This document shows, one piece after another, positions 23,348-32,100 of a DNA stretch of 34,671 nucleotides. The DNA lies in assembly GCA_021788115.1 (NCBI GenBank), contig JAJYLA010000022.1, positions 1 through 34,671 on the forward strand. Direction: 5' to 3'. The notes beneath the pieces were generated by a model that worked only from the letters and a program-made list of their open reading frames with translations, ran no database searches and was not told the DNA's origin. Source of the DNA: Actinomycetes bacterium. GTDB taxonomy: Bacteria; Actinomycetota; Acidimicrobiia; Acidimicrobiales; Palsa-688. Positions within the stretch are counted from its first letter, which is position 1; each line of letters opens with the position of its first letter. The position numbers were made by a program, and so were the translations under genes.

Positions 23348-23387
23348 CGGACGCAGCGGAGCGGGGGACGGAGAAGGAGGAGACCGG

Positions 23388-24551
23388 GTGAGCATCCGAG
23401 GGGCGGCCTTCATCGCCGGGGCGTTCGAGCATCCACGGCGGGAGATACCGGACCGCTCCACCTACCAGATCCACGCCGAAGTGGCCGCCGGCGCCCTGGC
23501 CGACGCGGGTCTTTCGGTCAGCGACGTCGACGGCTACTTCTGCGACTCCTCCGCCGGCTTCGGGCCGCTGTCGATGGTCGACTACCTCGGCCTGCACTGC
23601 ACCCACGTCGACTCCACCGAGACGGGGGGGTCCTCCTACGTCGTGCACGTCGGCCACGCCGCGGAGGCGATCGCGGCGGGGAAGTGCCGCGTGGCGCTGA
23701 TCACCATGGCCGGCCGCCCGCGCAGCGCCGCGACGGCTCGCCGGCCGCCCACCGAGCCCAGCCCCGACGCGGTCTTCGAGGGGCTGTGGGGCATGTCGGG
23801 CGCCGTGACCGGCTACGCCCTCGCCGCGCAGCGCCACATGCACGAGTTCGGGACCACCAGCGCCCAGCTGGCAGAGGTGAAGGTGGCGGCGTCGCTGCAT
23901 GCTCGGCACAACCCCAACGCCTTCCTCCCCAAGGCGGTGACCGTCGACGAGGTCCTGGACTCGCCCATGATCAGCTCGCCGCTGCACCGCCAGGATTGCT
24001 GTGTCGTCACCGACGGCGGCGGTGCCGTCGTCGTCGTCAGCCCGGAGGTGGCCCGGCAGCTGGAGCGCACGACGGTCAAGGTGCTCGGCCACGGCGAGAC
24101 GGTGAAGCACGCGGAGGCCGGCCGCCTGGACCTCACCTATACCGGCGCCGTGGTCTCGGGGCCGCGGGCCTTCGAGGAGGCCGGCGTCACCCCCTCCGAC
24201 GTCGACTACGCGTCGATCTACGACTCGTTCACGATCACGGTGATCGAGACGCTGGAGGACCTCGGCTTCTGCGAGAAGGGTGAGGGTGGGCGGTTCGTCC
24301 TCGACGGCACCCTGGTCGCGCCCGCCGGCCGCCTGCCGTTCAACACCGACGGCGGCGGCCTGTGCAACAACCATCCCTCCAACCGGGGCGGCATGACCAG
24401 GATCGTCGAGGCGGTGCGGCAGCTGCGCGGCGAGGCGCACCCGGCGGTCCAGGTGCCGGACTGCGCCATCGGCGTCGTGCACGGGACGGGAGGGTCCATC
24501 GGGACGCGGATGGGCAGCTCGACGCTCCTCCTCGGAAGGGAGGACGCGTGA
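23388..24551 (+). CDS. Thiolase-superfamily protein of the SCP-x/Ltp2-like branch
   Basis: 387 residues. The thiolase fold is clear: ADAGLSVSDVDGYFCDSSAG, then VGHAAEAIAAGKCRVALIT, PFNTDGGGLCNNHPSNRGGM and VVHGTGGSIGTRMGS. At the place of the nucleophilic Cys (usually N-N-x-C-S/A-S-G) it has D75-STETGGSS83 with no cysteine. Y278 in IYDSFTITVIETLEDLGFCE matches the conserved tyrosine region of SCP-x/Ltp proteins. Cys-less members such as Ltp2 act as retro-aldolases on steroid side-chain thioesters and need a DUF35 partner, which is the next gene. An ordinary thiolase reaction is therefore unlikely; the exact substrate is unknown. GTG 23388 has a strong AAGGAGG. It is divergent from the GntR gene. 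Confidence 0.85.
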   Translation: MSIRGAAFIAGAFEHPRREIPDRSTYQIHAEVAAGALADAGLSVSDVDGYFCDSSAGFGPLSMVDYLGLHCTHVDSTETGGSSYVVHVGHAAEAIAAGKCRVALITMAGRPRSAATARRPPTEPSPDAVFEGLWGMSGAVTGYALAAQRHMHEFGTTSAQLAEVKVAASLHARHNPNAFLPKAVTVDEVLDSPMISSPLHRQDCCVVTDGGGAVVVVSPEVARQLERTTVKVLGHGETVKHAEAGRLDLTYTGAVVSGPRAFEEAGVTPSDVDYASIYDSFTITVIETLEDLGFCEKGEGGRFVLDGTLVAPAGRLPFNTDGGGLCNNHPSNRGGMTRIVEAVRQLRGEAHPAVQVPDCAIGVVHGTGGSIGTRMGSSTLLLGREDA

Positions 24552-24958
24552 GCGGCGCGCTGCCGGTCCCGGCGCCGGCGGTGTTTCCCGAGACCGCGCC
24601 CTTCTGGGAGGCGACGGCCCGCGGGAAGCTCCTGCTGTCGCGCTGCGAGGACTGCGGCGCTGTCATCTGGTACCCGAGGCCTCTGTGCCCGGCCTGCGGA
24701 CGTCCGCGGGTCTCGTGGGTCGAGGCGTCCGGGCGGGGATCCGTCTACAGCTTCACCGTGGTCCACCGCAACGCCGTCGACGGCTACCGCGAGGCCGTCC
24801 CCTACGTGGTCGCGTACGTCGAGCTCGAGGAAGGGCCGCGGGTGCTCACCAACATCGTGGGATGCGACCCCGAAGCGGTGACGATCGGCATGCCCGTCTC
24901 CGCCACCTTCGACGACACCGGCCACGGCAGCGCCCTGTTCCGGTTCCGGCCCGCCTGA
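24548..24958 (+). CDS. DUF35 zinc-ribbon/OB-fold acyl-CoA-binding protein
   Basis: 136 residues. The N-terminal helix FPETAPFWEATARGKLLLSR is followed by a rubredoxin-like zinc ribbon with C33, C36, C47 and C50 (CEDCG..CPACG). The OB fold follows (GSVYSFTVVHRN, VPYVVAYVELEEGPRVLTNI). DUF35 proteins pair with thiolase-like enzymes, bind acyl-CoA and are needed for the aldolase or hydratase activity of their partner (ChsH2-Ltp2, archaeal thiolase complexes). GTG 24548 overlaps the thiolase-like stop as GTGA, consistent with a stoichiometric complex. It converges with ecfT across 21 bases. Confidence 0.9.
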   Translation: MSGALPVPAPAVFPETAPFWEATARGKLLLSRCEDCGAVIWYPRPLCPACGRPRVSWVEASGRGSVYSFTVVHRNAVDGYREAVPYVVAYVELEEGPRVLTNIVGCDPEAVTIGMPVSATFDDTGHGSALFRFRPA

Positions 24959-24979
24959 GCCGGGCGGCCGCTTCTCCTG

Positions 24980-25840
24980 CTACGCGGGCGCCATGACGGC
25001 GCCGGCGCACACGGCTCCGACGACGAGGATCGCCACGACGTCCCGCCAGCCGGGGCGGCGCGTGCGGGCGGCGATGAGCCCCGTGCCGCCGCGTGCGGTG
25101 ATGGCTTCCGCCAGCTCCCCCGCCCGCCGGATCGACACGGCCAGCGCCGCCACCAGAAGGTCCACCAGCTCCTCCACCCACCGCCGCCACGTGGAGCGCC
25201 CCGGCCGCGGCGGAGGGGGCCGCAGCCGGCGGGCGGCCACCAGGGTGCGCATCTCCCCGACGAGCAGCGGGAGGCCCCGCACGCTCAGGGCCACCGCCAC
25301 AGCCATCTCGTCCACCGGCACCCGCACCAGCCGCAGCGGCCAGAGCAGCCGGGCCACTGCGGGGGCGATCTCCCCGAGCGGTGTCGTCCACCCGACCAGC
25401 GCGGCGGCGAGGAGGAGCAACACGCCCACCCCCAAGAAGCGGATGTACGCGTCGAGGGCGCCGAGGCCGAGCACCACCCCGCCGACGGTCAGGTGCGGCG
25501 ACCCGCCGGCAACCGACGCGAGCGCCCCGCTCACCACCACGACCACCCAGAACCACAGCGGCGGGCGGGGCCACGCTCCCCGCGGCACCCGCGCGACGAG
25601 CGCGGTGCCGGCGATGAGGCAGGTGACGAGCCCCAGCGAGCCCCACGACGGGAAGTAGGACACGGTCACGCTGAGCGCCGCCACCGCGATCAGCTTGGTG
25701 CCGGCCCACATGCGGTGGACCGGCGAGTCCACCTTGATCTCTCGCAGCAGGGTGACGCGGGCCCCGCGGCGCTCGGCCGCGGAGGCCACGCCCGCCGGGC
25801 CCGAGCGCCTGGAGCGCCGCCGCGACGGTGCGGTCAGCAC
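24980..25840 (-). CDS. ecfT: ECF transporter transmembrane subunit EcfT
   Basis: 286 residues from GTG 25840. SPVHRMWAGTKLIAVAALSV is the usual EcfT opening. Several hydrophobic helices follow, then the two coupling-helix motifs with Ala-Arg-(Arg/Gly): EMRTLVAARRLR and GELAEAITARGGTG. EcfT transmits ATPase movement to the substrate-binding S component in energy-coupling-factor importers of vitamins and metals. The start is chosen because GTG 25840 overlaps the stop of the ATPase gene (GTGCTGA), showing translational coupling. The longer reading (from 25906) lies inside that gene. The cargo is unknown. Confidence 0.87.
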   Translation of the reverse strand: MLTAPSRRRSRRSGPAGVASAAERRGARVTLLREIKVDSPVHRMWAGTKLIAVAALSVTVSYFPSWGSLGLVTCLIAGTALVARVPRGAWPRPPLWFWVVVVVSGALASVAGGSPHLTVGGVVLGLGALDAYIRFLGVGVLLLLAAALVGWTTPLGEIAPAVARLLWPLRLVRVPVDEMAVAVALSVRGLPLLVGEMRTLVAARRLRPPPPRPGRSTWRRWVEELVDLLVAALAVSIRRAGELAEAITARGGTGLIAARTRRPGWRDVVAILVVGAVCAGAVMAPA

Positions 25841-27918
25841 GGCCCGATCCGCTTCTCGACGTCGGAGACCACCCGCCCGGCGTCGAGACGGACGACCCGG
25901 TCGCACACCCGGCTCATCCCCTCGAGGTCGTGGGAGATCACGACCACCGTCAGCCCGTCGCGCAGGCGCAGGTTCGCCAGCACGTCGACGAGGGCCTCCT
26001 GGCCGGCGGGGTCGAGGCCGGCGAGGGGCTCGTCGAGCACGACCACCGAAGGGCGCCGAACGAGAATCCCCGCGAGGGCGACGCGGCGCTGCTGGCCGCC
26101 GCTCAGCTCGTCGATCCGCCGCTCCCCGATCTCGGCGACGTCCAGGCCCACCTCGGCAAGGGCGTTCTTGACGGCTTCGTCGTCGGCCGCGCCCGCGGCC
26201 CGCACGTCCGAGGCGACCCGGGCGCGCTGGAGTTGCAGCCGGGCGTGCTGGAACGCGAGGCCCACCGAGCCGACGCGGGCTGCGACCGTCTCACCGCCGA
26301 GCAGGCAGGACCCCCGCGAGGGGCGCAGCACGCCGGCGAGAATCCACGCCAGGGTGGACTTCCCCGACCCGTTGCCGCCCACGACGAGAACCCCCTCTCC
26401 GGGCTCGATGGTCAGGTCCACGCCGTGCAGCGCCGGCTGGGCCCACGGAGTCCCCGCGCCGTAGGTGTGCCACACGTCCCGGACCTCGAGCCGGGCGGCC
26501 GCGGCGGAGGGCGCCGGCCCGGTCCCGTTGCCGCTCCGCTCCGCGGGCAGGCTCTTGCCCACCGGGACCGAACCGCGGCCGTTGCCCCCGCCTTGCGCCG
26601 CCGCGGCGGGCCGGGCGGCAGCGTCGGGCACCAGCCGGCCGCCGTCGAGGCGCAGCCGGAGATCCGCCATCGCCGCTTCCTCCGCCCGGTGGGTGATGTG
26701 CACGACGGTCATGCCCCGCGCCGCCGGAAGCCCGGCCAGCAGCGCCGTGAGCGTCTCGCGCCCGGCAGCGTCGACCATCGCCGTCGACTCGTCCGAGATG
26801 AGCAGGCGCGGCTGGCGCGCCAGGGCCGCGGCGACGGCCAGCCTCTGCAGCTCGCCGCCGGAGAGCGTCGAGGTCTCCCGGTCGTCCATCCCCGCCAGGC
26901 CGACCGCGGCGAGCAGCGGCGCCACGTCGACGCCCTGCGCTGCCCGCAGCCCCCACACGACGTCGTCGGCGACCCTCACCCCGAGGACCTGGGACTCGGG
27001 ATGCTGCATGATCAGCGCGGTTCCCCCCGCGCTGCCCAGGCCTGCGCAGCCGGGTCGTTCCACCCGGCCCGACGTCGGTGACCGGCCGGCCAGCAGCCGG
27101 GCCAGGGTGGACTTGCCCGACCCGTTGTCCCCGACGAGCGCGACCAGCCGGCCGGGGTCGATGCGCAGGGACACCCCCTCCAGGGCGTCGGAGCCGGCGC
27201 CCGGGTAGCGGTAGCTCACCGCGTGAAGCGACACCGGGACGGGCTGGACCGGGCCGCCCTGCGGGGGGAAGTCCAGGCGGTCGACGGCGCGGATCCACGA
27301 CGTCCGCTCGAGGACCTCCCCGACGAGCAGCCAGGAGAACAGGGTGAACCACGTGGTCCCGAACACCACGGTGACGCCGACGGTCAGCCACCAGTCGCGC
27401 AGGGCGTCGACGACGAAGCCGTTCAGCGTGTGAAGGACGCCGGCCGTGCCGGGCAGGACGTCGAGGACCCGGGCGACGCCCTGCCAGGTGTTGCGGATCT
27501 GCTCCAGCGTGAGTTTGCGGAGCGTCGCGAACAGCGACAGCAGGCCCACGCTGACCAGCGCCAGGGTCGGTGCGATGATCCCCACCGCGCCGACGACAGT
27601 GGCCACCGACCATGCCCGGCGTTTGGCCGTTCCCACCAGGCCGCCGACGACGGCGCACTCGACGATCAGCGAGAAGGTCCCCGTGCCGGCCACGAGGAAG
27701 CTGATCAGCGAGGCGGAGAAGGTGGCGGCGACGAGCGCCCGGAACCGGTGGCGGTGCGCCACGAACCCGAGCGGCACCACGGCCAGCCCGGCGATGGGCC
27801 CGAGGTAGGGGAGGAACCACCCGACGACCACCAGCGCCACGCTCACCCCGGCCATGACCGAAGCGGTGGCAAGCTCAACCGGCCGCAGGGGCCCGGTGGC
27901 GCGGGTCTCCTCCGGCAC
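25834..27918 (-). CDS. Fused membrane domain-EcfA-EcfA energy-coupling-factor protein
   Basis: 694 residues. Residues about 15-205 hold five or six hydrophobic segments (for example SVMAGVSVALVVVGWFLPYL and LGPIAGLAVVPLGFVAHRHR), like a DUF2232/S-component membrane domain. Two ABC ATPases follow: the first has GDNGSGKST, MQHPESQVLGV, LSGGELQR and LLISDEST; the second GGNGSGKST, AFQHARLQL, LSGGQQRR and VVLDEPLAGLDP. A Gly/Ala/Pro-rich linker (about 440-480) joins them. In ordinary ECF systems these are three or more separate proteins. The cargo is unknown; a B-vitamin or metal is only a family-level guess. GTG 27918 is the first plausible start before the membrane domain. Confidence 0.82.
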   Translation of the reverse strand: MPEETRATGPLRPVELATASVMAGVSVALVVVGWFLPYLGPIAGLAVVPLGFVAHRHRFRALVAATFSASLISFLVAGTGTFSLIVECAVVGGLVGTAKRRAWSVATVVGAVGIIAPTLALVSVGLLSLFATLRKLTLEQIRNTWQGVARVLDVLPGTAGVLHTLNGFVVDALRDWWLTVGVTVVFGTTWFTLFSWLLVGEVLERTSWIRAVDRLDFPPQGGPVQPVPVSLHAVSYRYPGAGSDALEGVSLRIDPGRLVALVGDNGSGKSTLARLLAGRSPTSGRVERPGCAGLGSAGGTALIMQHPESQVLGVRVADDVVWGLRAAQGVDVAPLLAAVGLAGMDDRETSTLSGGELQRLAVAAALARQPRLLISDESTAMVDAAGRETLTALLAGLPAARGMTVVHITHRAEEAAMADLRLRLDGGRLVPDAAARPAAAAQGGGNGRGSVPVGKSLPAERSGNGTGPAPSAAAARLEVRDVWHTYGAGTPWAQPALHGVDLTIEPGEGVLVVGGNGSGKSTLAWILAGVLRPSRGSCLLGGETVAARVGSVGLAFQHARLQLQRARVASDVRAAGAADDEAVKNALAEVGLDVAEIGERRIDELSGGQQRRVALAGILVRRPSVVVLDEPLAGLDPAGQEALVDVLANLRLRDGLTVVVISHDLEGMSRVCDRVVRLDAGRVVSDVEKRIGPC

Positions 27919-27980
27919 GCGTCCAGAGTGCCACCCGGGGGATCGATCCTGGGTTCGCCGCGATCGACCCGGGGGCCCGT

Positions 27981-28709
27981 TCAGCCGGGTGGGCGGCGCA
28001 GCCACGCCAGCCACTCGGTGCCGCCCTGCAGCTCGAGCCGTCTCCACAGCACCGGGTTGGCGGAGGACTGGCTGGCGTGGCAGGCGATGGCACGGCCCTG
28101 CACGGTCCGTTCGACGGCCGCGACGACGTCGACCTCATGGGCTCGGCGCCCGCCGAAGGCGGTGCCGAACTCGCTGTTCAGCGCCTCCGCCACAGAGGCG
28201 GGAACCACCCACCCGAGGACGCCGACACCGAGACGCTCGCCGGCGGCCAAGGCGGCTTCGGTGGCGCGCACGTGGTCGGGGTGTCCGGTGACGCCGCCCA
28301 CGTCGAACGCCAGCAGCGCCTCGGCCCGGCGTTCGCCGGCGTAGCGGGCGACCTCGTCGACGAGGACCTCCAGGCGCACCTCGTCCAGCCCGCCGTCGGG
28401 ATGGTCGAGAAGGAGCACGCCCTCCGCTCCGAGGGCCGCCGCTGCCGCGGCGAGCTCGGCGGAGCGCACGGCGCCCAGCCCGCCGGTCTCTTCGCCGGGC
28501 CGGCCGAGACCGTGGAGGGTGGACATCTCCCCGTGGGTGAAGCTGAGTACCGACACCGACACCCCCGCCCGAGCGAGGGCGTCGAGGACGGCACCGAGCC
28601 CGAAGGACTCGTCGTCGGGGTGGGCGCACACCGCCAGGAGCGAACGTGCTCCCACGACCTCCGCCAGGGCCGTGCCGGCGACGGCTGCCGCGCGGGGACC
28701 CGGGCTCAC
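27981..28709 (-). CDS. PIG-L/LmbE-family deacetylase
   Basis: 242 residues. LLAVCAHPDDESFGLGAVLD holds the zinc motif A29-HPDDE34. SFTHGEMSTLHGLG, LLDHPDGGLDEVRLEVL and GVTGHPDHVRATEAALAAG (HPDH) follow. Members remove acetyl groups from N-acetylglucosaminyl compounds, such as mycothiol precursors, bacillithiol and glycolipids. It is shorter than MshB and Mca and lacks their C-terminal region, so its substrate is open. It is the second PIG-L protein in the window, after Mca. GTG 28709 lies 9 bases after the thioredoxin stop, so it is probably in the same transcript and under the CsoR/CstR-like operator. Confidence 0.82.
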   Translation of the reverse strand: MSPGPRAAAVAGTALAEVVGARSLLAVCAHPDDESFGLGAVLDALARAGVSVSVLSFTHGEMSTLHGLGRPGEETGGLGAVRSAELAAAAAALGAEGVLLLDHPDGGLDEVRLEVLVDEVARYAGERRAEALLAFDVGGVTGHPDHVRATEAALAAGERLGVGVLGWVVPASVAEALNSEFGTAFGGRRAHEVDVVAAVERTVQGRAIACHASQSSANPVLWRRLELQGGTEWLAWLRRPPG

Positions 28710-28718
28710 GGGGGGAGG

Positions 28719-29096
28719 CTAGCGGGCCTCGGCCGCCTCGCGCTGGGCGTCCACCTGGCGGTGCACTTCCTCCATGTCCAGGGCGCGGACCTGCTCGATG
28801 AGCTTGTCGAGGGCGGGCGCCGGCAGGGCGCCGGGCTGGGAGAACACGATGATGTTGTCGCGCAGGATCATCAGGGTGGGAATCGACATGATCGCGAACG
28901 CGGCGGCCAGTTCGCCCTCGGCCTCGGTGTCCACCTTGGCGAAGACGATGTCGGGGTTCTTCTCAGACGCTGCCTCGAACACCGGTGCGAACATCCGGCA
29001 CGGGGCGCACCACGATGCCCAGAAGTCCACCAGGACGATGTCGTTGCTCGCGACAAGATCCTCGAAGTTGTCTTTGGTCACCCGCACGGTTGGCAT
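28719..29096 (-). CDS. Thioredoxin with a CAPC active site
   Basis: 125 residues. MPTVRVTKDNFEDLVASND, then DFWASWC30-A-P-C33, the FAKVDTEAEGELAAAF strand-helix and MSIPTLMIL with cis-Pro make a complete thioredoxin fold. A C-terminal extension of about 15 residues (HRQVDAQREAAEAR) is charged. Thioredoxin reduces protein disulfides and can clear persulfides. CAPC replaces the CGPC of classical TrxA, so its redox potential may differ; this is inference. AAAGGAG ends about 7 bases before ATG 29096, and a 20-base dyad lies just upstream. The ATG was chosen because homologues begin at this point. Confidence 0.9.
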   Translation of the reverse strand: MPTVRVTKDNFEDLVASNDIVLVDFWASWCAPCRMFAPVFEAASEKNPDIVFAKVDTEAEGELAAAFAIMSIPTLMILRDNIIVFSQPGALPAPALDKLIEQVRALDMEEVHRQVDAQREAAEAR

Positions 29097-29111
29097 GCCG
29101 AAGCTCCTTTG

Positions 29112-29131
29112 ATATACCTAGGGGGGTATAT
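29112..29131 (-). promoter_or_regulatory. CsoR/CstR-like operator overlapping the thioredoxin promoter
   Basis: Arms ATATACC (29112-29118) and GGTATAT (29125-29131) are perfect complements around TAGGGG, giving ATATACCCCCCTAGGTATAT when read on the minus strand. This resembles the TATACCCC...GGTATA class of site bound by CsoR/CstR-family (copper- or persulfide-sensing) repressors. It sits 15 bases before the thioredoxin start, directly upstream of its ribosome-binding site, so a bound repressor would block transcription. The sensor gene itself is not in the window. Confidence 0.6.
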
Positions 29132-29178
29132 TACCCAAACGCTCGCCGGCCATGCGGCATTCCCGCCGGCACGCGGAG

Positions 29179-32100
29179 CTAGCGGAAATCCCGGGAGCGC
29201 AGCCCCCCGTCGGCGCGGAGCGAGAGCGGCCGGATGCGCTCGGCGACCACGTTGACGACCGTTTCCACCCGCTCCAGGCGGCCGTCGATCACCAGGGCCG
29301 GGCTGGCGCGGGCGATCCGGCCGAAGCGCACCCACGCCCCCGCAGAGCACACCACGTTGATGAGTCCGGTCTCGTCCTCCAGGTTGATAAAGGTCACACC
29401 CTGCGCGGTCGCCGGCCGCTGCCGGTGGGTGACCACGCCGGCGACGGTGACCTTCTCCCCCGCCACCACTGTCCCCAGCTCCGCGGCGGTGACCACCCCC
29501 GCCCCGGCCAGCGCCGGGCGCACGAACTCGGTGGGATAGCTGTCCGGCGACAGCCCCGTGGCCCACAGGTCCGCCCTGGTGGTCTCCACGGGGTCCATGC
29601 CCGGCAGCGGGGGCGCCTCCGCCCCCGTGACCAGCCCCTCCAGCCCCCGCGCCGCCGCCACGGCACCGGCGCTCCACAGCCCCGCCCGCCGCGACAGGCC
29701 GAAGCAGCCGAAAGCCCCGGCGGTTGCCAGTGCCTCGGCCTGCGCGGCGGAGACGCCCGCCCGGCGGACCAGGTCCTCCACGTCCCGGTACGGCCGGCCC
29801 GCGGCGACCCGCCCGGCGGCCGCCTCCCCCATCCCGCGCACGTAGGAGATCCCCATCCGCACCGCCGCGCCCTCCGCCGAGGAGGCGCACGCCTCGAGGC
29901 GGGACGCGGCGGCGCTGGCGTTGACATCCGGCCGCAGCACCCTCACCCCGTGCCGGCGGGCGTCGGACACGATCGTCTGCGGCGACCAGAAGCCCATCGG
30001 CTGACCGTCGAGGAGGCCCGCGCAGAAGGCGGACGGATAGTGGTACTTGAGCCACGCCGAGGAGTACACGAGGTAGGCGAAGCTCACCGAGTGGCTCTCG
30101 GGGAAGCCGAAATTGGCGAAGGCCACCAGCTTGTCCCAGATCTCGTCGGCAACCGGCCCGGTGAGCCCCCGCTGCGCCATACCCGAGTACAGCCGGCCCC
30201 GCAGCCTCTCCATCCTCTCGGCGCTGCGCTTGGAGCCCATCGCCTGACGCAGCCGGTCCGATTCGGCCGGTGTGAAGCCGGCGACGTCGATGGCCATCTG
30301 CATCAACTGCTCCTGGAACAGCGGGACGCCGAGCGTCTTGGCCAGGCTCCGCTGCAGCAGCGGGTGCGGATAGGTGACCGGCTCGTCCCCGTTGCGCCGG
30401 CGGATGTAGGGGTGGACCGACCCACCCTGGATCGGCCCCGGCCGGATCAACGCCACCTCGATCACCAGGTCGTAGAAGGTGCGGGGCTTCAAGCGCGGCA
30501 AGGTGGCCATCTGCGCCCGGCTCTCCACCTGGAACACCCCCACCGTGTCCGCCTTCGACAGCATCTCGTACACCTCGAGCTCCTGGGGGAGGCGGGCCAG
30601 GTCCACGTCCACCCCGTGGAACGCCCGCACGTGGTCCACCGCGGCGTGCAGCACCGTGAGCATGCCGAGCCCGAGCAGGTCGAACTTGACCAGCCCCGCC
30701 GCGGCGCAGTCGTCCTTGTCCCACTGCAGCACGGTCCGGCCGGGCATGCGCGCCCACTCGACGGGGCACACCTCGGCCACCGGCCGGTCGCAGATGACCA
30801 TGCCCCCTGAGTGGATGCCGAGATGCCGGGGGAAATGCTGGACCTCCTGGGCCAGGCCCACCACCGCAGCAGGGATCTCGTGGCCCGCGGCGCTGGCCGG
30901 CAGCGGCCCCCAGACGTCGATCTGCTTGGACCACGCATCGAGCTGACCGGGGGAAGCACCGAGCGCCTTGCCCATGTCCCGCACCGCCGAGCGGGGCCGG
31001 TAGGTGATCACGTTGGCCACCTGCGCCGCGCACCCCCGCCCATAGCGGCGGTACACGTACTGGATCACCTCCTCCCGCCGGCCGCTTTCGATGTCCACGT
31101 CGATGTCGGGGGGCCCGTCCCGCTCGGGGGAGAGGAACCGCTCGAACAGCAGTCCCAGCTCGACGGCGTCCGCCTTGGTGATGCCGAGGGCGTAACACAC
31201 CGCCGAGTTCGCCGCCGACCCCCTCCCCTGGCAGTAGATGTCGTGCTCCCGGCAGAACTCGACGATGTCCCAGACGATGAGGAAGTAACCCGGGAACCCG
31301 AGGCGCTCGATCGTCTGCAGCTCATGGTCGATCCGCTGCCACGCCAGGGCCCGGGTGCGGGTGCCGCGCAGGGTCTGGGCTGCCCCGCGACGGGGCCCGT
31401 AGAGGCGGGTCGCCCCCTCCTCGGTCAGGTGACGCAGCCAGCTCATCTCGGTGTGCCCGGGCGGGGTGGGCCACGGCGGCAGGCTGGGCGCCACCAGCGA
31501 CAGGTCGAACGCGCACGCCCGGCCCAGCTCGGCGGCGCGCTCCACCACCCCCGGGTAGCGGGCGAAGCGCCGGGCCTGCTCTCCCCCGCCGCGCAGATGG
31601 GCGGAGCCCGCCGCCGGCAGCCACCCGTCGATGTCGTCGAGGCTGCGCCGGGCCCGCACAGCCGCCAGCGCCGACGCCAGGCGCCGGCGGGGAGGGTGGT
31701 GGTAGTGGACGTTGTTGGTGGCGACGATCTCCGCGCCGGCACGATCGGCGAGCGCGACCAGGGCGTCGTTGCGCGCCGAGTCGAGGGGGTCGCCGTGGTC
31801 CCACAGCTCCACCACCACGTTGGCCGCCCCGAACAGGCGCTGCAGGCGCGCCAGCTCGGCGCCGGCGCGGGCCGGGCCGTGCTCCACGAGCGCGGCGGGC
31901 ACGGTCCCCTTGCGACACCCGGTCAACACCACCCAGTGGTCGGCGCGGGGGTCCGGGGGATCGCCGAGCGGCACCGGCGCCGTTCCGGAGGTTCCGGATC
32001 CCGCCGCCAGGAGGGGGACCGCGCCGGCGCCGAGAGCGGCGAGGGTCTCGAGGTCCATCACCGGCCGCCCCTTTTCCCCCCCGGAGAGATGGGCCACCGA

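Noticed and set aside
25841..25906. Longer EcfT reading
   Set aside because: It would lie inside the ATPase gene, and its extra residues are Arg-rich shadow. GTG 25840 fits a coupled overlap.
25828..28344. Plus-strand open frames opposite the ECF fusion gene
   Set aside because: They are antisense shadows rich in Arg, Gly, Pro and His. The minus-strand reading has two full sets of ABC motifs.
29145..29170. Two GCCGGC palindromes between thioredoxin and dnaE2, as a terminator
   Set aside because: The hexamer is self-complementary and common in this GC background. The stem is only 6 bp and no T run follows.
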